Source of the DNA: Actibacterium naphthalenivorans
GTDB lineage: Bacteria > Pseudomonadota > Alphaproteobacteria > Rhodobacterales > Rhodobacteraceae
DNA: 64,000 bases
Assembly: GCF_014196965.1 (NCBI RefSeq)
Contig: NZ_JACIEQ010000001.1
Location: forward strand, 1,178,001-1,242,000
Direction: 5' to 3'
Below, piece after piece: positions 17,992-27,228 of the stretch. The notes beneath the pieces were generated by a model. That model made no database searches and was not told where the DNA came from. It saw only the letters and a list, made by a program, of their open reading frames with translations. Both the position numbers and the translations under genes were made by a program. Every line of letters starts with the position of its first letter. Within the stretch, counting starts at the first letter, position 1.

Positions 17992-18078
17992 TCATAGGCC
18001 CGCACGCACCGTCAGCGTCGCACCGAAGAACCGCCAGGGCAGCCGCGCGCGATCGTCCATATCGAAAATCCGTTTCAT
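17992..18078 (-). CDS. Possible 28-residue upstream peptide before leuC
   Basis: A short reading frame on the leuC strand begins MKRIFDMDDRARLPW and ends TLTVRAGL before TGA, 59 bases ahead of leuC. AAGGAG lies 13 bases upstream of its ATG, too far for an ideal site. It has only three Leu, so it is not a classical leucine attenuator peptide, and no terminator-like structure with a U run follows it. It may be a small protein or a regulatory upstream frame. Confidence 0.35.
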   Translation of the reverse strand: MKRIFDMDDRARLPWRFFGATLTVRAGL

Positions 18079-18085
18079 GAGCGCT

Positions 18086-18114
18086 CAGATACTCCTTCGG
18101 CCCGAGTCTATCAA
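18086..18114 (-). promoter_or_regulatory. Possible promoter for the leuC-HdeD-leuD operon
   Basis: Read on the minus strand: TTGATA, 17 bases, TATCTG. The -35 is good and the -10 is weak. If it is used, transcription would begin almost at the ATG of the 28-codon frame, making that peptide near-leaderless. Confidence 0.35.
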
Positions 18115-18167
18115 GGGCGCACACTTGCCGCGCTGTTTGCGCCGGTGCATGTTACGTTTCCGGGCCG

Positions 18168-19502
18168 ATGGATTTGGGGACGTATACGGTATCACAGATG
18201 GATCAGTTGGAGTCCCTCTTCTCTCAGGCCCGGAATTTCGGGCTAAGCCTGACAACGCCCGGCTGGCGGCTCTATCAGATCGGCATCATCCTTGGCCTGT
18301 TCCTTGTGGCCCAGATTGCCACCTGGGTTCTCGGCCCCCGCCTGCGCGACAGGATGCGCACGCTCGAGGGCTGGCCGAAATGGCGCCTGCGCACGCTGCT
18401 GGTGCTGCACAAACGGCTGCGGCTGATCCTCTTCGTCGCGCTGGCCTGGTGCACCGTGTGGTTCATGCGCGAGGTCACCTGGCCCTCGCGCAGCTATCTG
18501 ATCGGGCTCGCGGCAACGCTTGCCACCGCCTGGCTGTTCGTCGGCCTTGCCGCGCGGCTGGTGCGAAACCGCTTTTTGCGCCGGATGGTGACGTGGGGCC
18601 TGTGGATCTATGTCACCCTCTATTTCCTCGGCCTGACCGAAGAGGTCGGCAGCTTCCTTGACGGGTTCGCCATCGCCTTTGGCGATTTCCGCCTGTCGGC
18701 ACTGGCGGTGCTGAAGGCGCTGGTCGTCACCGGAATCCTCTTCACCCTCGCGCGGCTGATCTCGCAGACCACCTCGGCGCGGATCCAGACCAACGAGGAT
18801 ATCTCGCCCTCGATGCGGGTGCTGGCGGTGAAGCTGCTTCAGGTCACGCTCTACGGCGCGGCCTTCTTCATCGGGCTCAAGGCGGTCGGGTTCGACCTGA
18901 CGGGGCTGGCGGTACTGTCGGGCGCGATCGGCGTCGGGCTTGGCTTCGGCCTGCAGAAAGTCGTGTCGAACCTCGTGTCGGGGGTGATCATCCTCCTCGA
19001 CAAGTCAATCAAGCCCGGTGACGTCATCAGCCTTGGCGACACGTTCGGCTGGATCAACTCTCTGGGTGCGCGCTACGTGTCGGTGGTGACGCGGGACGGC
19101 AAGGAATACCTGATCCCGAACGAGGATCTGATCACCAGCCAGGTGGTCAACTGGTCGCACACCAATGATTTCGTGCGGCTGGATATCTATTTCGGCACCG
19201 CCTATTCCGACGACCCCCACAAGGTGCGCGCGATCGCGATCGAGGCCGCGCAAAGCGTGGGCCGGGTTCTGAACTCCCGCCCGCCGGTGTGCCATATCGT
19301 GGGCTTCGGCGACAGCTCGGTCGATTACATCCTGCGGTTCTGGATCACCGACCCCACCGGCGGCCTGACCAATGTGCGCGGCGCCGTCTATCTGGCGCTT
19401 TGGGACGCGTTCAAGGAGCACGGCATCTCCATCCCCTTCCCGCAGCGCGAGGTGAAGGTGCTGGAGGGCAGCCGCCTGCACACCACCGCCGCGCCCGATT
19501 AG
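18168..19502 (+). CDS. MscS-family mechanosensitive channel
   Basis: A 444-residue inner-membrane channel that opens under membrane tension to release solutes in osmotic downshock. About five N-terminal hydrophobic segments precede the pore helix, whose Gly/Ala-rich stretch LSGAIGVGLGFGLQKVVSN (around residue 245-263) is the MscS TM3 signature. Next come GVIILLDKSIKPGD and the beta domain with VVTRDGKEYLIPNE, then the C-terminal alpha/beta domain. An alternative ATG lies at 18198. It is divergent from the leu genes and converges with the NPP-like gene. Confidence 0.93.
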   Translation: MDLGTYTVSQMDQLESLFSQARNFGLSLTTPGWRLYQIGIILGLFLVAQIATWVLGPRLRDRMRTLEGWPKWRLRTLLVLHKRLRLILFVALAWCTVWFMREVTWPSRSYLIGLAATLATAWLFVGLAARLVRNRFLRRMVTWGLWIYVTLYFLGLTEEVGSFLDGFAIAFGDFRLSALAVLKALVVTGILFTLARLISQTTSARIQTNEDISPSMRVLAVKLLQVTLYGAAFFIGLKAVGFDLTGLAVLSGAIGVGLGFGLQKVVSNLVSGVIILLDKSIKPGDVISLGDTFGWINSLGARYVSVVTRDGKEYLIPNEDLITSQVVNWSHTNDFVRLDIYFGTAYSDDPHKVRAIAIEAAQSVGRVLNSRPPVCHIVGFGDSSVDYILRFWITDPTGGLTNVRGAVYLALWDAFKEHGISIPFPQREVKVLEGSRLHTTAAPD

Positions 19503-20938
19503 ACCCGGCCGCCCCGATCCAGATACACCCGCCCGCCGATCGCCCTGCGGTGCAGCCGCTGCGCGAACGCCCCGCTGGCCGCATCCGCCACATCGTCGGT
19601 GGCGGCTTCGGCCTCGGGCGTAAACAGCGGCAGCACGCGGCCATCGGCCTGATACCCCACGCCCAGCAGCGACAGGACCGTCGGCGCGATGTCGATCAGC
19701 CCGGCCGGCGTCATGTCAACAGCGCCGCGGCGCCCGTCGGGCACGTCGCAGATCAGAACCGTGTTCATCTCATGCCGGTTCAAACCGCCATGCATCCCGC
19801 CGCCCAGCGGCACGCCGGCGGTATAGGCGCCCCTGCCGGGCAAGCCGTGGGCGTCCGCGCCCTCGTCCGAGCGCATGACGTAGTAAAGCTCGGGACAGCG
19901 TTCATGGGTGTGATGCACCAAAGACATCGGCAGCGCGCCCGGGATGGCACTGGCAAGATCGTCGCGGGCGAACACCATGCCGATATCATCCGATCCCATC
20001 AGCCATTGCGCCGCCGCGCCGGGCAGGGCCGGATCATCGCTCAGCATCCGCAGCTCGCCCATGTTGCCACGGGTGATCGCGATGCGGGTGTCCTTGTCAG
20101 GCCGGTGATGGGCGGGCAGGCCCGCCGCGTTCATCTGCGCGCCCAGATCGACCTCTTTGGTGGTGCTGATCTGGCCGTGATCCGACATGGCGATGATCGC
20201 CGTGCGCGCGCCGCCCGGGCCGGAGCGGATGTGATCCACCAGCATGCCGAACACCGCATCGGCTGCCGCCATCACCGCGCGCGACTGCTCGGAACCGATC
20301 TGGCAATAGTGGAACGAGGTATCGGGCTCGGGCAGCCAGACCAGCGACACATCCGGTTGATCCTCTCCCAGCGCCAAGCCTCGGAGCACACGCCCGGCGT
20401 AATCAACCACGTCGAATTTCGGCACATCCATCGCCGGCAGACCGCCACACAGCGCAATGCCGCGCGCCACGGCTTCGGGTGTCTGGGTCGCGGCCTCGCC
20501 ATGCACCGAAAAGGTCCAGTGGCCATTGCGCGCCACATCGTGGTTGATCAGAAACGCCGCCCCGGCCGAACCGCAATGCACCGCCCCCATCCGCTTGCCC
20601 TGCGCGGCCAGCGCCTGGCCCAGGCTCTGCGTTGTGACGATCGCGTCCAGCCGTTCGCGCATCAGCGCCAGATGCGCGAAATCCGACGTGTCGATCGGCG
20701 CGCCGGGCAACAGGCCGGGCATGTGAAAGGCATTGTTGATGATGCCGTGCCGGCCCGGCCATGCCCCGGTGGCGGTGCTGGTCGTCGCCACCCGCGTGAC
20801 CGACGGAAAGACCGAACGCGCCTCGCGGAACCACAGGTTTTCCGCCGCGAACGCCTCCAGCCGCGGCATCCTTCCGGCGATCATGTCGGGGCGCAGGCCA
20901 TCGAAGACGATGATGACGATCTTGTCGGCGGCGCTCAT
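19499..20938 (-). CDS. Alkaline-phosphatase-superfamily (NPP-like) phosphoesterase, cytoplasmic
   Basis: A 479-residue enzyme of the nucleotide pyrophosphatase/phosphodiesterase branch. Metal-binding Asp13 lies in VFDGLRPD, the probable nucleophile Thr48 in FPSVTRVATTSTATG, and the second metal set in MSDHGQ, HHTHERCPE and GGMHGG. There is no signal peptide, so it should act in the cytoplasm on an imported phosphodiester, pyrophosphate or phosphonate; phosphonoacetate hydrolase (PhnA) belongs to the same superfamily. It is the last gene of the first ABC-importer operon and overlaps the TIM-barrel gene by 4 bases. Confidence 0.85.
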   Translation of the reverse strand: MSAADKIVIIVFDGLRPDMIAGRMPRLEAFAAENLWFREARSVFPSVTRVATTSTATGAWPGRHGIINNAFHMPGLLPGAPIDTSDFAHLALMRERLDAIVTTQSLGQALAAQGKRMGAVHCGSAGAAFLINHDVARNGHWTFSVHGEAATQTPEAVARGIALCGGLPAMDVPKFDVVDYAGRVLRGLALGEDQPDVSLVWLPEPDTSFHYCQIGSEQSRAVMAAADAVFGMLVDHIRSGPGGARTAIIAMSDHGQISTTKEVDLGAQMNAAGLPAHHRPDKDTRIAITRGNMGELRMLSDDPALPGAAAQWLMGSDDIGMVFARDDLASAIPGALPMSLVHHTHERCPELYYVMRSDEGADAHGLPGRGAYTAGVPLGGGMHGGLNRHEMNTVLICDVPDGRRGAVDMTPAGLIDIAPTVLSLLGVGYQADGRVLPLFTPEAEAATDDVADAASGAFAQRLHRRAIGGRVYLDRGGRV

Positions 20939-21861
20939 GCCTGAACCTCGTTCACGATCTGGCTGAAACCCTGCGCGGCGCGCAGCGTCTGCGCCTCGGC
21001 ATGGGCCAGGAAATTGCGCTTGATCTCGATCACCACGCGGGTGCCCTGCCGCACCGGAAGCCGCGCCGCCAGCGCCTCGAAATCGACCGCGCCAAAACCA
21101 GCCGGCGCGTGCATGTCGCCCACGCCGAAGAAATGCCGCTCGCCCTCATGAGTCCAGGGAAAGGTGGACGGCAGGCCGGTGCTGTCGGAAAAATGGATAT
21201 GCCCGATCCACGGGGCCAGCGCGGCGCAGGCGCCGATCATATCGAACCCCCAGAGCACCGCGCCCTGCTGCGCATGGCTGATGTCGAGACAGGCCATCAC
21301 CGCATCATGGTTCAGCCGGTCAAGCTGTTGCGCAAGCAATCTCGGGTCCAGCGAATAGGAGGTCTCCTCGCCCGCGATCACCCGCCGGTTGGGAGAGATA
21401 TTCTCATACGCGATCTGCACGCCCAGTGCGGCGGCGCGGTCGGCCACGGGGCCAAGCTGTTCCAGCTCGAACTGGTAAAGCTGCGCCTGGCAATCCACCC
21501 AATCCTTCGGATGCACCCGGCCGGGATGGATGACGACGGCTTTCGCGCCGACCTCCGCCGCGAGTTCCAGCGATACGATCGCGGCGCGCTGCATCAGCCC
21601 CGCGTGATCCTCGTCCATCAGGTTGATGGCGATGGGCGCGTGCATGGAATAGGCCAGATCATGCGCCGCCATGATCTGCCGCAGCGCCGCCACCCGGTCG
21701 GGGATCAGACGGCAGGCGATGACGGCGTCAAGCCCGACAGCGGTGATTTCGGCCCCGGTACAGCCGATCTCCTCCATATGCGCCAGGCGCGCGGGGAGGC
21801 GCGTCAGATCGCCCTCGGCCCCGCCGGTGTTGAAGCCTGTTGCGATGATACGGTCTGTCAT
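20935..21861 (-). CDS. Xylose-isomerase-like TIM-barrel protein (sugar phosphate isomerase/epimerase family), copy 1
   Basis: A 308-residue protein of the AP-endonuclease-2/xylose-isomerase-like fold. Metal-binding motifs appear in order: VIHPGR, AYENIS, CLDISHA, HIHFSDS and VIEIKRN. Such enzymes epimerise or isomerise sugars or inositols. The GVGDMHAPAGFGAVDF block is typical of the group. It lies between the permease gene (16 bases) and the NPP-like gene (overlap) of the first importer operon, so it probably processes the sugar or polyol part of the imported compound. The second copy at 27510 is only distantly similar. Confidence 0.85.
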   Translation of the reverse strand: MTDRIIATGFNTGGAEGDLTRLPARLAHMEEIGCTGAEITAVGLDAVIACRLIPDRVAALRQIMAAHDLAYSMHAPIAINLMDEDHAGLMQRAAIVSLELAAEVGAKAVVIHPGRVHPKDWVDCQAQLYQFELEQLGPVADRAAALGVQIAYENISPNRRVIAGEETSYSLDPRLLAQQLDRLNHDAVMACLDISHAQQGAVLWGFDMIGACAALAPWIGHIHFSDSTGLPSTFPWTHEGERHFFGVGDMHAPAGFGAVDFEALAARLPVRQGTRVVIEIKRNFLAHAEAQTLRAAQGFSQIVNEVQA

Positions 21862-21877
21862 GCTCTGTTCTCCAGGG

Positions 21878-22756
21878 TCAGTTTTCCAGCGACGGGTCCA
21901 GCCGCGCGCGCAGCCAGTCGCCCAGCACCGACATCGACAGCGTGGTGAAAAAGATCACCGCGCCGGGAATGACGGCCAGCCACCAGGCGTTGATCAGGTA
22001 ATCCCGCCCCTCGCCCAGCATCTGCCCCAGCGAGGTCATCGGCGGGCGGATGCCAAGGCCCAGAAAGCTGAGCGAGGTCTCGAACAGGATGGTGTTGGGA
22101 AAGTTGATGGTGAGCTGCACCAGAAGCGGCCCCGAGATATTGGGCAGCACATGGCGCAGATAGATCCAGCGCGGCTTCGCCCCCAGCCCGCGCACCGCCA
22201 GCGCATAGCCCTGTTCGCGCGCGCCAAGCACGAGGCCACGGGTGACGCGGGCATAGGCCTCCCACCCGTAAAGCCCCATGATCAGAATGAAGATGAGCAT
22301 CGAATTGCCCATGAACGCCAGGATCGCCAGCGCGATGATGAACCAGGGCATCGCGGCCTGAAAATCGACCAGCGTCATGATCGCCTCGTCCAGCAAGCCG
22401 CCACGGTGCGCGGCGAAAAACCCCAGGGCGATGCCCAGAACCGCCCCGATGCAGGTGCCCAGCAGCGCCAGCAGCATCGAGGTCTGCGCGCCGATCAGCA
22501 GCCGTGAAAAGAGATCGCGGCCCAGCTTGTCGGTGCCCAGCGGGTGGCGCCAGTCGGCCCCTTCCAGCGGCAGCGGCGGCGTCATGCGGTTCATCAGGTC
22601 GATATGCTCGAACGCATAGGGCTGGATCAGCTGCGCGAAGATCATCACCACAAACATCAGCGCCATGAAACCCATGGCCAGCGCCACCACCAAGGGCACC
22701 CCGCCCGGGATCCGCCAGCGCCGCCGGGCGGCAAGGGGCCTGTCAATCACACTCAT
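21878..22756 (-). CDS. ABC importer permease, DppC/OppC type (system 1)
   Basis: A 292-residue inner-membrane permease of the peptide/opine/nickel class. It has an N-terminal helix at about residues 22-45, then HPLGTDKLGRDLFSRLL (the family's periplasmic motif) and a core of five helices with the EAYARVTRGL.. coupling region and LSFLGLGIRPP. ATG 22756 overlaps the stop of the DppB-type gene (ATGA). The long upstream frame to 23185 is shadow. It forms the import channel with the DppB-type subunit, driven by two ATPases. Confidence 0.93.
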   Translation of the reverse strand: MSVIDRPLAARRRWRIPGGVPLVVALAMGFMALMFVVMIFAQLIQPYAFEHIDLMNRMTPPLPLEGADWRHPLGTDKLGRDLFSRLLIGAQTSMLLALLGTCIGAVLGIALGFFAAHRGGLLDEAIMTLVDFQAAMPWFIIALAILAFMGNSMLIFILIMGLYGWEAYARVTRGLVLGAREQGYALAVRGLGAKPRWIYLRHVLPNISGPLLVQLTINFPNTILFETSLSFLGLGIRPPMTSLGQMLGEGRDYLINAWWLAVIPGAVIFFTTLSMSVLGDWLRARLDPSLEN

Positions 22757-23685
22757 CGCTGTCTTGCCCCCGCTCCGACCCGGACCCGAGGATCCAGCCA
22801 GCCATACACCAGATCGACGATCACGTTGGCGCTGACCATGGTGAAGGCCAGCACGATCATGATGCATTGCACCACCGCCAGATCGCGCGTCGCCACCGCG
22901 TTGGTCAGCAGCCGCCCGATACCGGGCCAGGCAAATACGGTTTCGGTGACCACCGCCCAGCCCAGCATCTCGCCCACCTTCAGCCCCAGGATCGTGACCA
23001 CGGGCACAGAGGCATTGGGCAGCGCGTGCAGACCCACCCGGCGCGCCGGCCCGGCACCCTTGGAGCGGGCCGTGCGCATATAGGGCTTCGACAGCACGTC
23101 GATCATCGAAGATCGTGTGTAGCGCGCGATCTGGGCGGCGAAACCGGTGCCCAGCGTCAGCGCCGGCATGATCAGATGCCACCATGTGCCCGAGCCGGAA
23201 GAGGGCAGCCAGCGCAGTTGCAGCGAAAAGATCAGGATCAACAGGATACCGAGGAAAAAATTGGGCATGGAAAAACCGAACACCGCCAGCCCCATGACCG
23301 TGCGGTCAAGCCAGCTGTCGCGGTAGAGGGCCGCCAGCACGCCCAGCGGCACGCCCAGCAACAGCGCGATCGCGATGGCCGTGCCGCCCAGCAGCGCCGT
23401 TTTCGGCACCCTGTCGCGGACAAGCTGAAACGCATCCTGATTGTTGCGGAAGGAAATGCCGAAGTCGCCATGCGCAAGGCCCCGCAGATAGCTGACATAC
23501 TGATCCCACAGCGGCGCATCCAGCCCCCAGAGCGTGCGATAGAAATCACGGGTCGCCTGATCAATGTCATCGGGCAGCAGCACGTCGGTGGGGTCGCCCG
23601 AAAGTCGCAGCACGAAGAACACGAACGTCACGACCAGCCACATGGTCAGCACCGCGCGCAGGCTCTTGATTGTCACCCAGCGCAT
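22753..23685 (-). CDS. ABC importer permease, DppB/OppB type (system 1)
   Basis: A 310-residue permease beginning MRWVTIKSLRAVLTM, with LSGDPTDVLLP (typical DppB periplasmic start), GDFGISFRNNQ, five to six helices and the coupling segment YMRTARSKG followed by VFAWPGIGRLL. The ATG at 23685 shares one base with the upstream ATPase stop (TGATG), which fixes the start. It pairs with the DppC-type permease just downstream. Confidence 0.93.
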   Translation of the reverse strand: MRWVTIKSLRAVLTMWLVVTFVFFVLRLSGDPTDVLLPDDIDQATRDFYRTLWGLDAPLWDQYVSYLRGLAHGDFGISFRNNQDAFQLVRDRVPKTALLGGTAIAIALLLGVPLGVLAALYRDSWLDRTVMGLAVFGFSMPNFFLGILLILIFSLQLRWLPSSGSGTWWHLIMPALTLGTGFAAQIARYTRSSMIDVLSKPYMRTARSKGAGPARRVGLHALPNASVPVVTILGLKVGEMLGWAVVTETVFAWPGIGRLLTNAVATRDLAVVQCIMIVLAFTMVSANVIVDLVYGWLDPRVRVGAGARQR

Positions 23686-24641
23686 CAGCCGATCTCCTCT
23701 GCCCGGTGGCAGGCGGCGCGGCGGCCGCCGAAATCGCGCAGCGCCGGCGGCTCTGTCTTGCATATGTCGGCGGCGAAGGGGCAGCGCGGATGGAACCGGC
23801 ACCCGGTCGGCGGGCTGGCCGGGTTCGGCGGGTCGCCGATCCGCGCCGCCGTCTCGCGCCGGCGGGCCGGGTCGGGGCGTGGCACCGCATCCAGCAGTGC
23901 GCGGGAATAGGGGTGTAGCGGGCCGGCATAAAACGTGCCGCGCGGCGCTTCTTCGACAATCCGCCCCAGATACATCACCGCGATCCGGTCAGAGATATGG
24001 CGCACCACGCCAAGATCGTGGCTGACGAAGACATAGGAAAGCCCCCGGTCGCGCTGCAGATCCTCCAGCAGGTTGACGATCTGCGCCTGAATAGACACGT
24101 CCAGCGCCGACACAGGCTCGTCCAGCACCAGCAGTTCGGGCCCGAGCGCCAGCGCGCGGGCGATCACCACGCGCTGCAACTGCCCGCCCGACATCTCATG
24201 CGGATAGCGCCCGGCCAGCGCACCCGACAGGCCCACGGCGCGCAGCGCATCGGCGGCGGCCTCGGGCGGCAGGCCATGGATGCGCAGCGGCTCTTCGACC
24301 TGCGCGCGCACCCGCAGGCGCGGGTCCAGCGCGCCGGCCGCATCCTGATAGACCATCTGCATCCGCCGGCGCAGCCCGCGCCATTGGGCATCCGATACGT
24401 TCAGGCTGTCTTCGCCGCCGATCCGAACGCTGCCGCCATCGGCCTCGATCAGGCCCAGCAACAGCTTGGCCAGCGTCGATTTCCCGCAGCCCGATTCCCC
24501 GACGATGCCCAGCGTCTCGCCCTGCGCCAGCGTCAGGTCCACCCCCTCCACGGCAAAGAAGCGGCGGGGGCGGCGCAACAGCCCGCCGCGCCGCGACTGA
24601 TAGGATTTCGTAAGCCCCCGCGCCTGAAGGATCACGCTCAT
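23685..24641 (-). CDS. ABC importer ATPase, DppF/OppF type (system 1)
   Basis: A 318-residue ATPase that energises importer 1. Walker A is GESGCGKST, the ABC signature is MSGGQLQRV, Walker B is LLVLDEP and the switch is SHDLG. The C-terminal oligopeptide-transporter domain contains CRFHPRCPFA with Cys residues usual for this subfamily. The start ATG 24641 overlaps the stop of the partner ATPase gene. Confidence 0.94.
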   Translation of the reverse strand: MSVILQARGLTKSYQSRRGGLLRRPRRFFAVEGVDLTLAQGETLGIVGESGCGKSTLAKLLLGLIEADGGSVRIGGEDSLNVSDAQWRGLRRRMQMVYQDAAGALDPRLRVRAQVEEPLRIHGLPPEAAADALRAVGLSGALAGRYPHEMSGGQLQRVVIARALALGPELLVLDEPVSALDVSIQAQIVNLLEDLQRDRGLSYVFVSHDLGVVRHISDRIAVMYLGRIVEEAPRGTFYAGPLHPYSRALLDAVPRPDPARRRETAARIGDPPNPASPPTGCRFHPRCPFAADICKTEPPALRDFGGRRAACHRAEEIG

Positions 24642-25597
24642 GCCGCCGCCTCCCGCACCGGGTGGTGGCAGGCGACACTGCCGGTCAGGGCCGGATCGGC
24701 CTGTTCGCAAAGCCCGCTGCGGTGCGGGCAGCGCGGCGCGAAGGCACAGCCGGGCGGCAGCGCGTCGATCGGCGGGACCACGCCGTCGATGCTGGCCAGC
24801 CGGGCGCGGTCGGCATCGGGGCGCGGCAGCGCGTTCAGCAGGCCCGAGGTATAGGGATGGCGCGGCGCGGCAAAGATCGGCCCCACCGCCCGGCTTTCCA
24901 CCGCACGGCCGGCATACATCACCACCACCCGATCGGCCGATTGCGCCACGAGGCCAAGATCATGGGTGACGAACAGCACCCCCATCCCCAGCGTATCGCG
25001 CAGATCGCCGATCAGATCGAGGATCTGCGCCTGAAGCGTCACGTCCAGCGCGGTTGTCGCCTCGTCGGCGATCAGCAGCTTGGGGTCGCCGGCGATGGCC
25101 AGCGCGATCATCGCGCGCTGGTTCATGCCGCCGGAAAACTGATGCGGATATTCGCGGGCGCGCCGTTCGGGCGCGGGCAGCCCGACACGGCCCAGCAGGC
25201 GCACCGCCTCGGCCCGGCACTCGGCGCGGGTACCGCCCTTGCGCAGGCGTACCGCCTCTGCGATCTGCCAGCCGATGGTGCGCACCGGGTTCAGCCCGCC
25301 GGTGGCATCCTGAAACACGCTGGCCATGCCGCTGCGCCGCAACGCGCGGGCCTGGTCTGCCGGCAGCGGCACAAGATCCTGCCCCTGAAACCGGACCTGC
25401 CCGGCGCTGACATATCCGCGCCGGGGCAGCAGCCCGCCGATGGCAAGGCAGGTCATCGACTTGCCGCAGCCGGATTCGCCCACCAGCGCAACGGTCTCTC
25501 CCGCCTCGACACACAGCGAGACATCGAGCACGGGCCGAACCGCGCCCCCCTTGGGGCGCGCGATCGTCACTTCGATATTTTCAACGGAAAGCAGCAT
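24638..25597 (-). CDS. ABC importer ATPase, DppD/OppD type (system 1)
   Basis: A 319-residue ATPase partner for the DppF-type subunit. Walker A GESGCGKSM, signature FSGGMNQRAM, Walker B LLIADEATTALD and switch THDLG are present, and the C-terminal CAFAPRCPHRS is the family tail. ATG 25597 is chosen; the longer frame crosses the intergenic hairpin and is not coding. A 16-bp hairpin between this gene and the solute-binding-protein gene probably lowers its expression relative to the binding protein. Confidence 0.94.
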   Translation of the reverse strand: MLLSVENIEVTIARPKGGAVRPVLDVSLCVEAGETVALVGESGCGKSMTCLAIGGLLPRRGYVSAGQVRFQGQDLVPLPADQARALRRSGMASVFQDATGGLNPVRTIGWQIAEAVRLRKGGTRAECRAEAVRLLGRVGLPAPERRAREYPHQFSGGMNQRAMIALAIAGDPKLLIADEATTALDVTLQAQILDLIGDLRDTLGMGVLFVTHDLGLVAQSADRVVVMYAGRAVESRAVGPIFAAPRHPYTSGLLNALPRPDADRARLASIDGVVPPIDALPPGCAFAPRCPHRSGLCEQADPALTGSVACHHPVREAAA

Positions 25598-25614
25598 GGT
25601 TTTTTTGATGTGGA

Positions 25615-25649
25615 GGCAGAGGCCGGCGCAATGTGCGCCAGCCTCTGCC
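25615..25649 (-). terminator. Strong intercistronic hairpin after solute-binding protein 1
   Basis: A 16-bp stem (25634-25649 with 25615-25630) with a 3-base loop, complete on the minus strand because its one irregular pair is U-G there. It starts 5 bases after the SBP stop. No U run follows, so it is more likely a processing or mRNA-stabilising element that keeps SBP transcript high than a full terminator. Confidence 0.75.
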
Positions 25650-25653
25650 CGCC

Positions 25654-27228
25654 TCAGTTCCCTGCGCCGAACTGAAGGTTGTACGGGCGCAGATCCATGT
25701 AGTAGAGGCCGTAAGGCTTCCACCCGATGTCCTTGCGCATCGCATAGGTCTCCAGCGGGTTGTAAAGCATGGTGCCCGGCGCCTCATCCATCCAGATGTC
25801 CAGCGCGTCGCGATAGGCCTGCTTGCGCACGTCCCAGTCGGTCGAGGATACCATCACGTCCTGCAGCTCGTTGAACCGGGCCGGCGCGTCCCAGGCGCGG
25901 TCGGCATCCTGCTTGTTCTTCTGGATACCGCTGTCCTTGCCCCATTGCGGCACGAAAGAACCCAGCGGGTCGGGCATGCGGTGGGTGTTGGACCAGGGGC
26001 GGATATGCACCGGCTGATCGGCATCGGTCACCTGGCTCCAGTTTTCCACCGGCTGCAGGGTCACGTTCAGGCCGACCTCTTTCCACATCTGCTGCATCGC
26101 CTGCGCCGCTTCCATCGACAGCAGGTAATAGTTCATCGGCAGCTTGTAGATGATCTCTTCGCCGTCATACCCGGCTTCCTTCAGCAGGGCCTTGGCCTTT
26201 TCCGGATCATAGGCGAATTCGGGATAATCCTTGATCCACATCGTATAGGCCGGAAGCTGATGGCCGTTGGGCGTGTAGTTCTTGTTGTCCCACAGCGCCT
26301 CGCGCAGCAGCGGGCGGTTGATGGCCAGCGAAAGCGCCTGGCGCACGCGCTTGTCTTCCAGCGGGCCCTTGGTGAAGAAGACCAGCATATGGGTGTTGTC
26401 CAGCACGATCTGCTCGACCTTCAGATCGTCATAGCTTTCAATCGTCGCGATCTGATCCGGCGGGATGTTGACCGAAATGTCATATTCGCCCGACACCAGC
26501 CCCGCGATCCGGGCAGAGGTTTCCGGCACCTCGACGAATGTCACCGATTTGGCGGTCGGCTTGCCGCCGAAGTAATCGTCATGCGAGACGAGGCGGATGT
26601 ATTCTCCGTCAACCCATTCGTCCATTTTATACGGGCCCGTGCCGATCGGCTTGCGCGCGAAGGCATCCTTGCCGACGGTCAGGTAGTTCTTGGCGTTTAC
26701 CACCCAGAACGCGTAGCCGGCCAGCCGCTGTTCCAGCAGCACGTCGGGCTCTTTCGACACGATGCGCACGGTGTATTTGTCTACCGGCTCTACATGGCTG
26801 ATGGTCAGCATGAAGCGGCGCGCCGCGCCGATCAGCGGGGCATAGCCGTGGCCGCGGCCCGGGTTGAACGAAAACACGATGTCGTCCGATGTCAGCTCGG
26901 AGCCATCGTGAAAGGTCACGCCTTCGCGCAGTTTGAGTTCCAGCGTGCGGTCGTCGATGCGCGTCCAGCTTTCGGCCAAGCCCGGCACCAGCTTGGAGGC
27001 CGTGCCGGAGCCGTCGGCCAGGAAATCCCGGCGGATCAGGCTGTCGAACATCGAATAGGTGATGCGCACGGCCACATTGCCCATCTCCTCGATCCCTTCG
27101 AGGCTGTCGGGCAGGTTGTTCACGGCCACGGTCAGATCGGGCCTCGTGTCTTCCTGGGCGTGGGCGCCGGCCGACACGGCCAGCGACAGCGCAGCGGCTG
27201 CAACGCCCTTGAGCAGTTGTTTCAGCAT
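25654..27228 (-). CDS. ABC importer solute-binding protein, SBP_bac_5 family (system 1)
   Basis: A 524-residue periplasmic protein with a clean Sec signal (MLKQLLKGVAAAALSLAVSA, cleavage near AHA-QED). The mature part shows the family 5 layout: ITYSMFDSLI, PGLAESWTRID, LKLREGVTFHDGSELTSDD and VRQALSLAINRPLL. The family binds peptides, opines, sugars or phosphorylated sugars; with phosphoesterases in the same operon, a phosphoester ligand is my inference. It is the first gene of the importer 1 operon. Confidence 0.93.
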   Translation of the reverse strand: MLKQLLKGVAAAALSLAVSAGAHAQEDTRPDLTVAVNNLPDSLEGIEEMGNVAVRITYSMFDSLIRRDFLADGSGTASKLVPGLAESWTRIDDRTLELKLREGVTFHDGSELTSDDIVFSFNPGRGHGYAPLIGAARRFMLTISHVEPVDKYTVRIVSKEPDVLLEQRLAGYAFWVVNAKNYLTVGKDAFARKPIGTGPYKMDEWVDGEYIRLVSHDDYFGGKPTAKSVTFVEVPETSARIAGLVSGEYDISVNIPPDQIATIESYDDLKVEQIVLDNTHMLVFFTKGPLEDKRVRQALSLAINRPLLREALWDNKNYTPNGHQLPAYTMWIKDYPEFAYDPEKAKALLKEAGYDGEEIIYKLPMNYYLLSMEAAQAMQQMWKEVGLNVTLQPVENWSQVTDADQPVHIRPWSNTHRMPDPLGSFVPQWGKDSGIQKNKQDADRAWDAPARFNELQDVMVSSTDWDVRKQAYRDALDIWMDEAPGTMLYNPLETYAMRKDIGWKPYGLYYMDLRPYNLQFGAGN

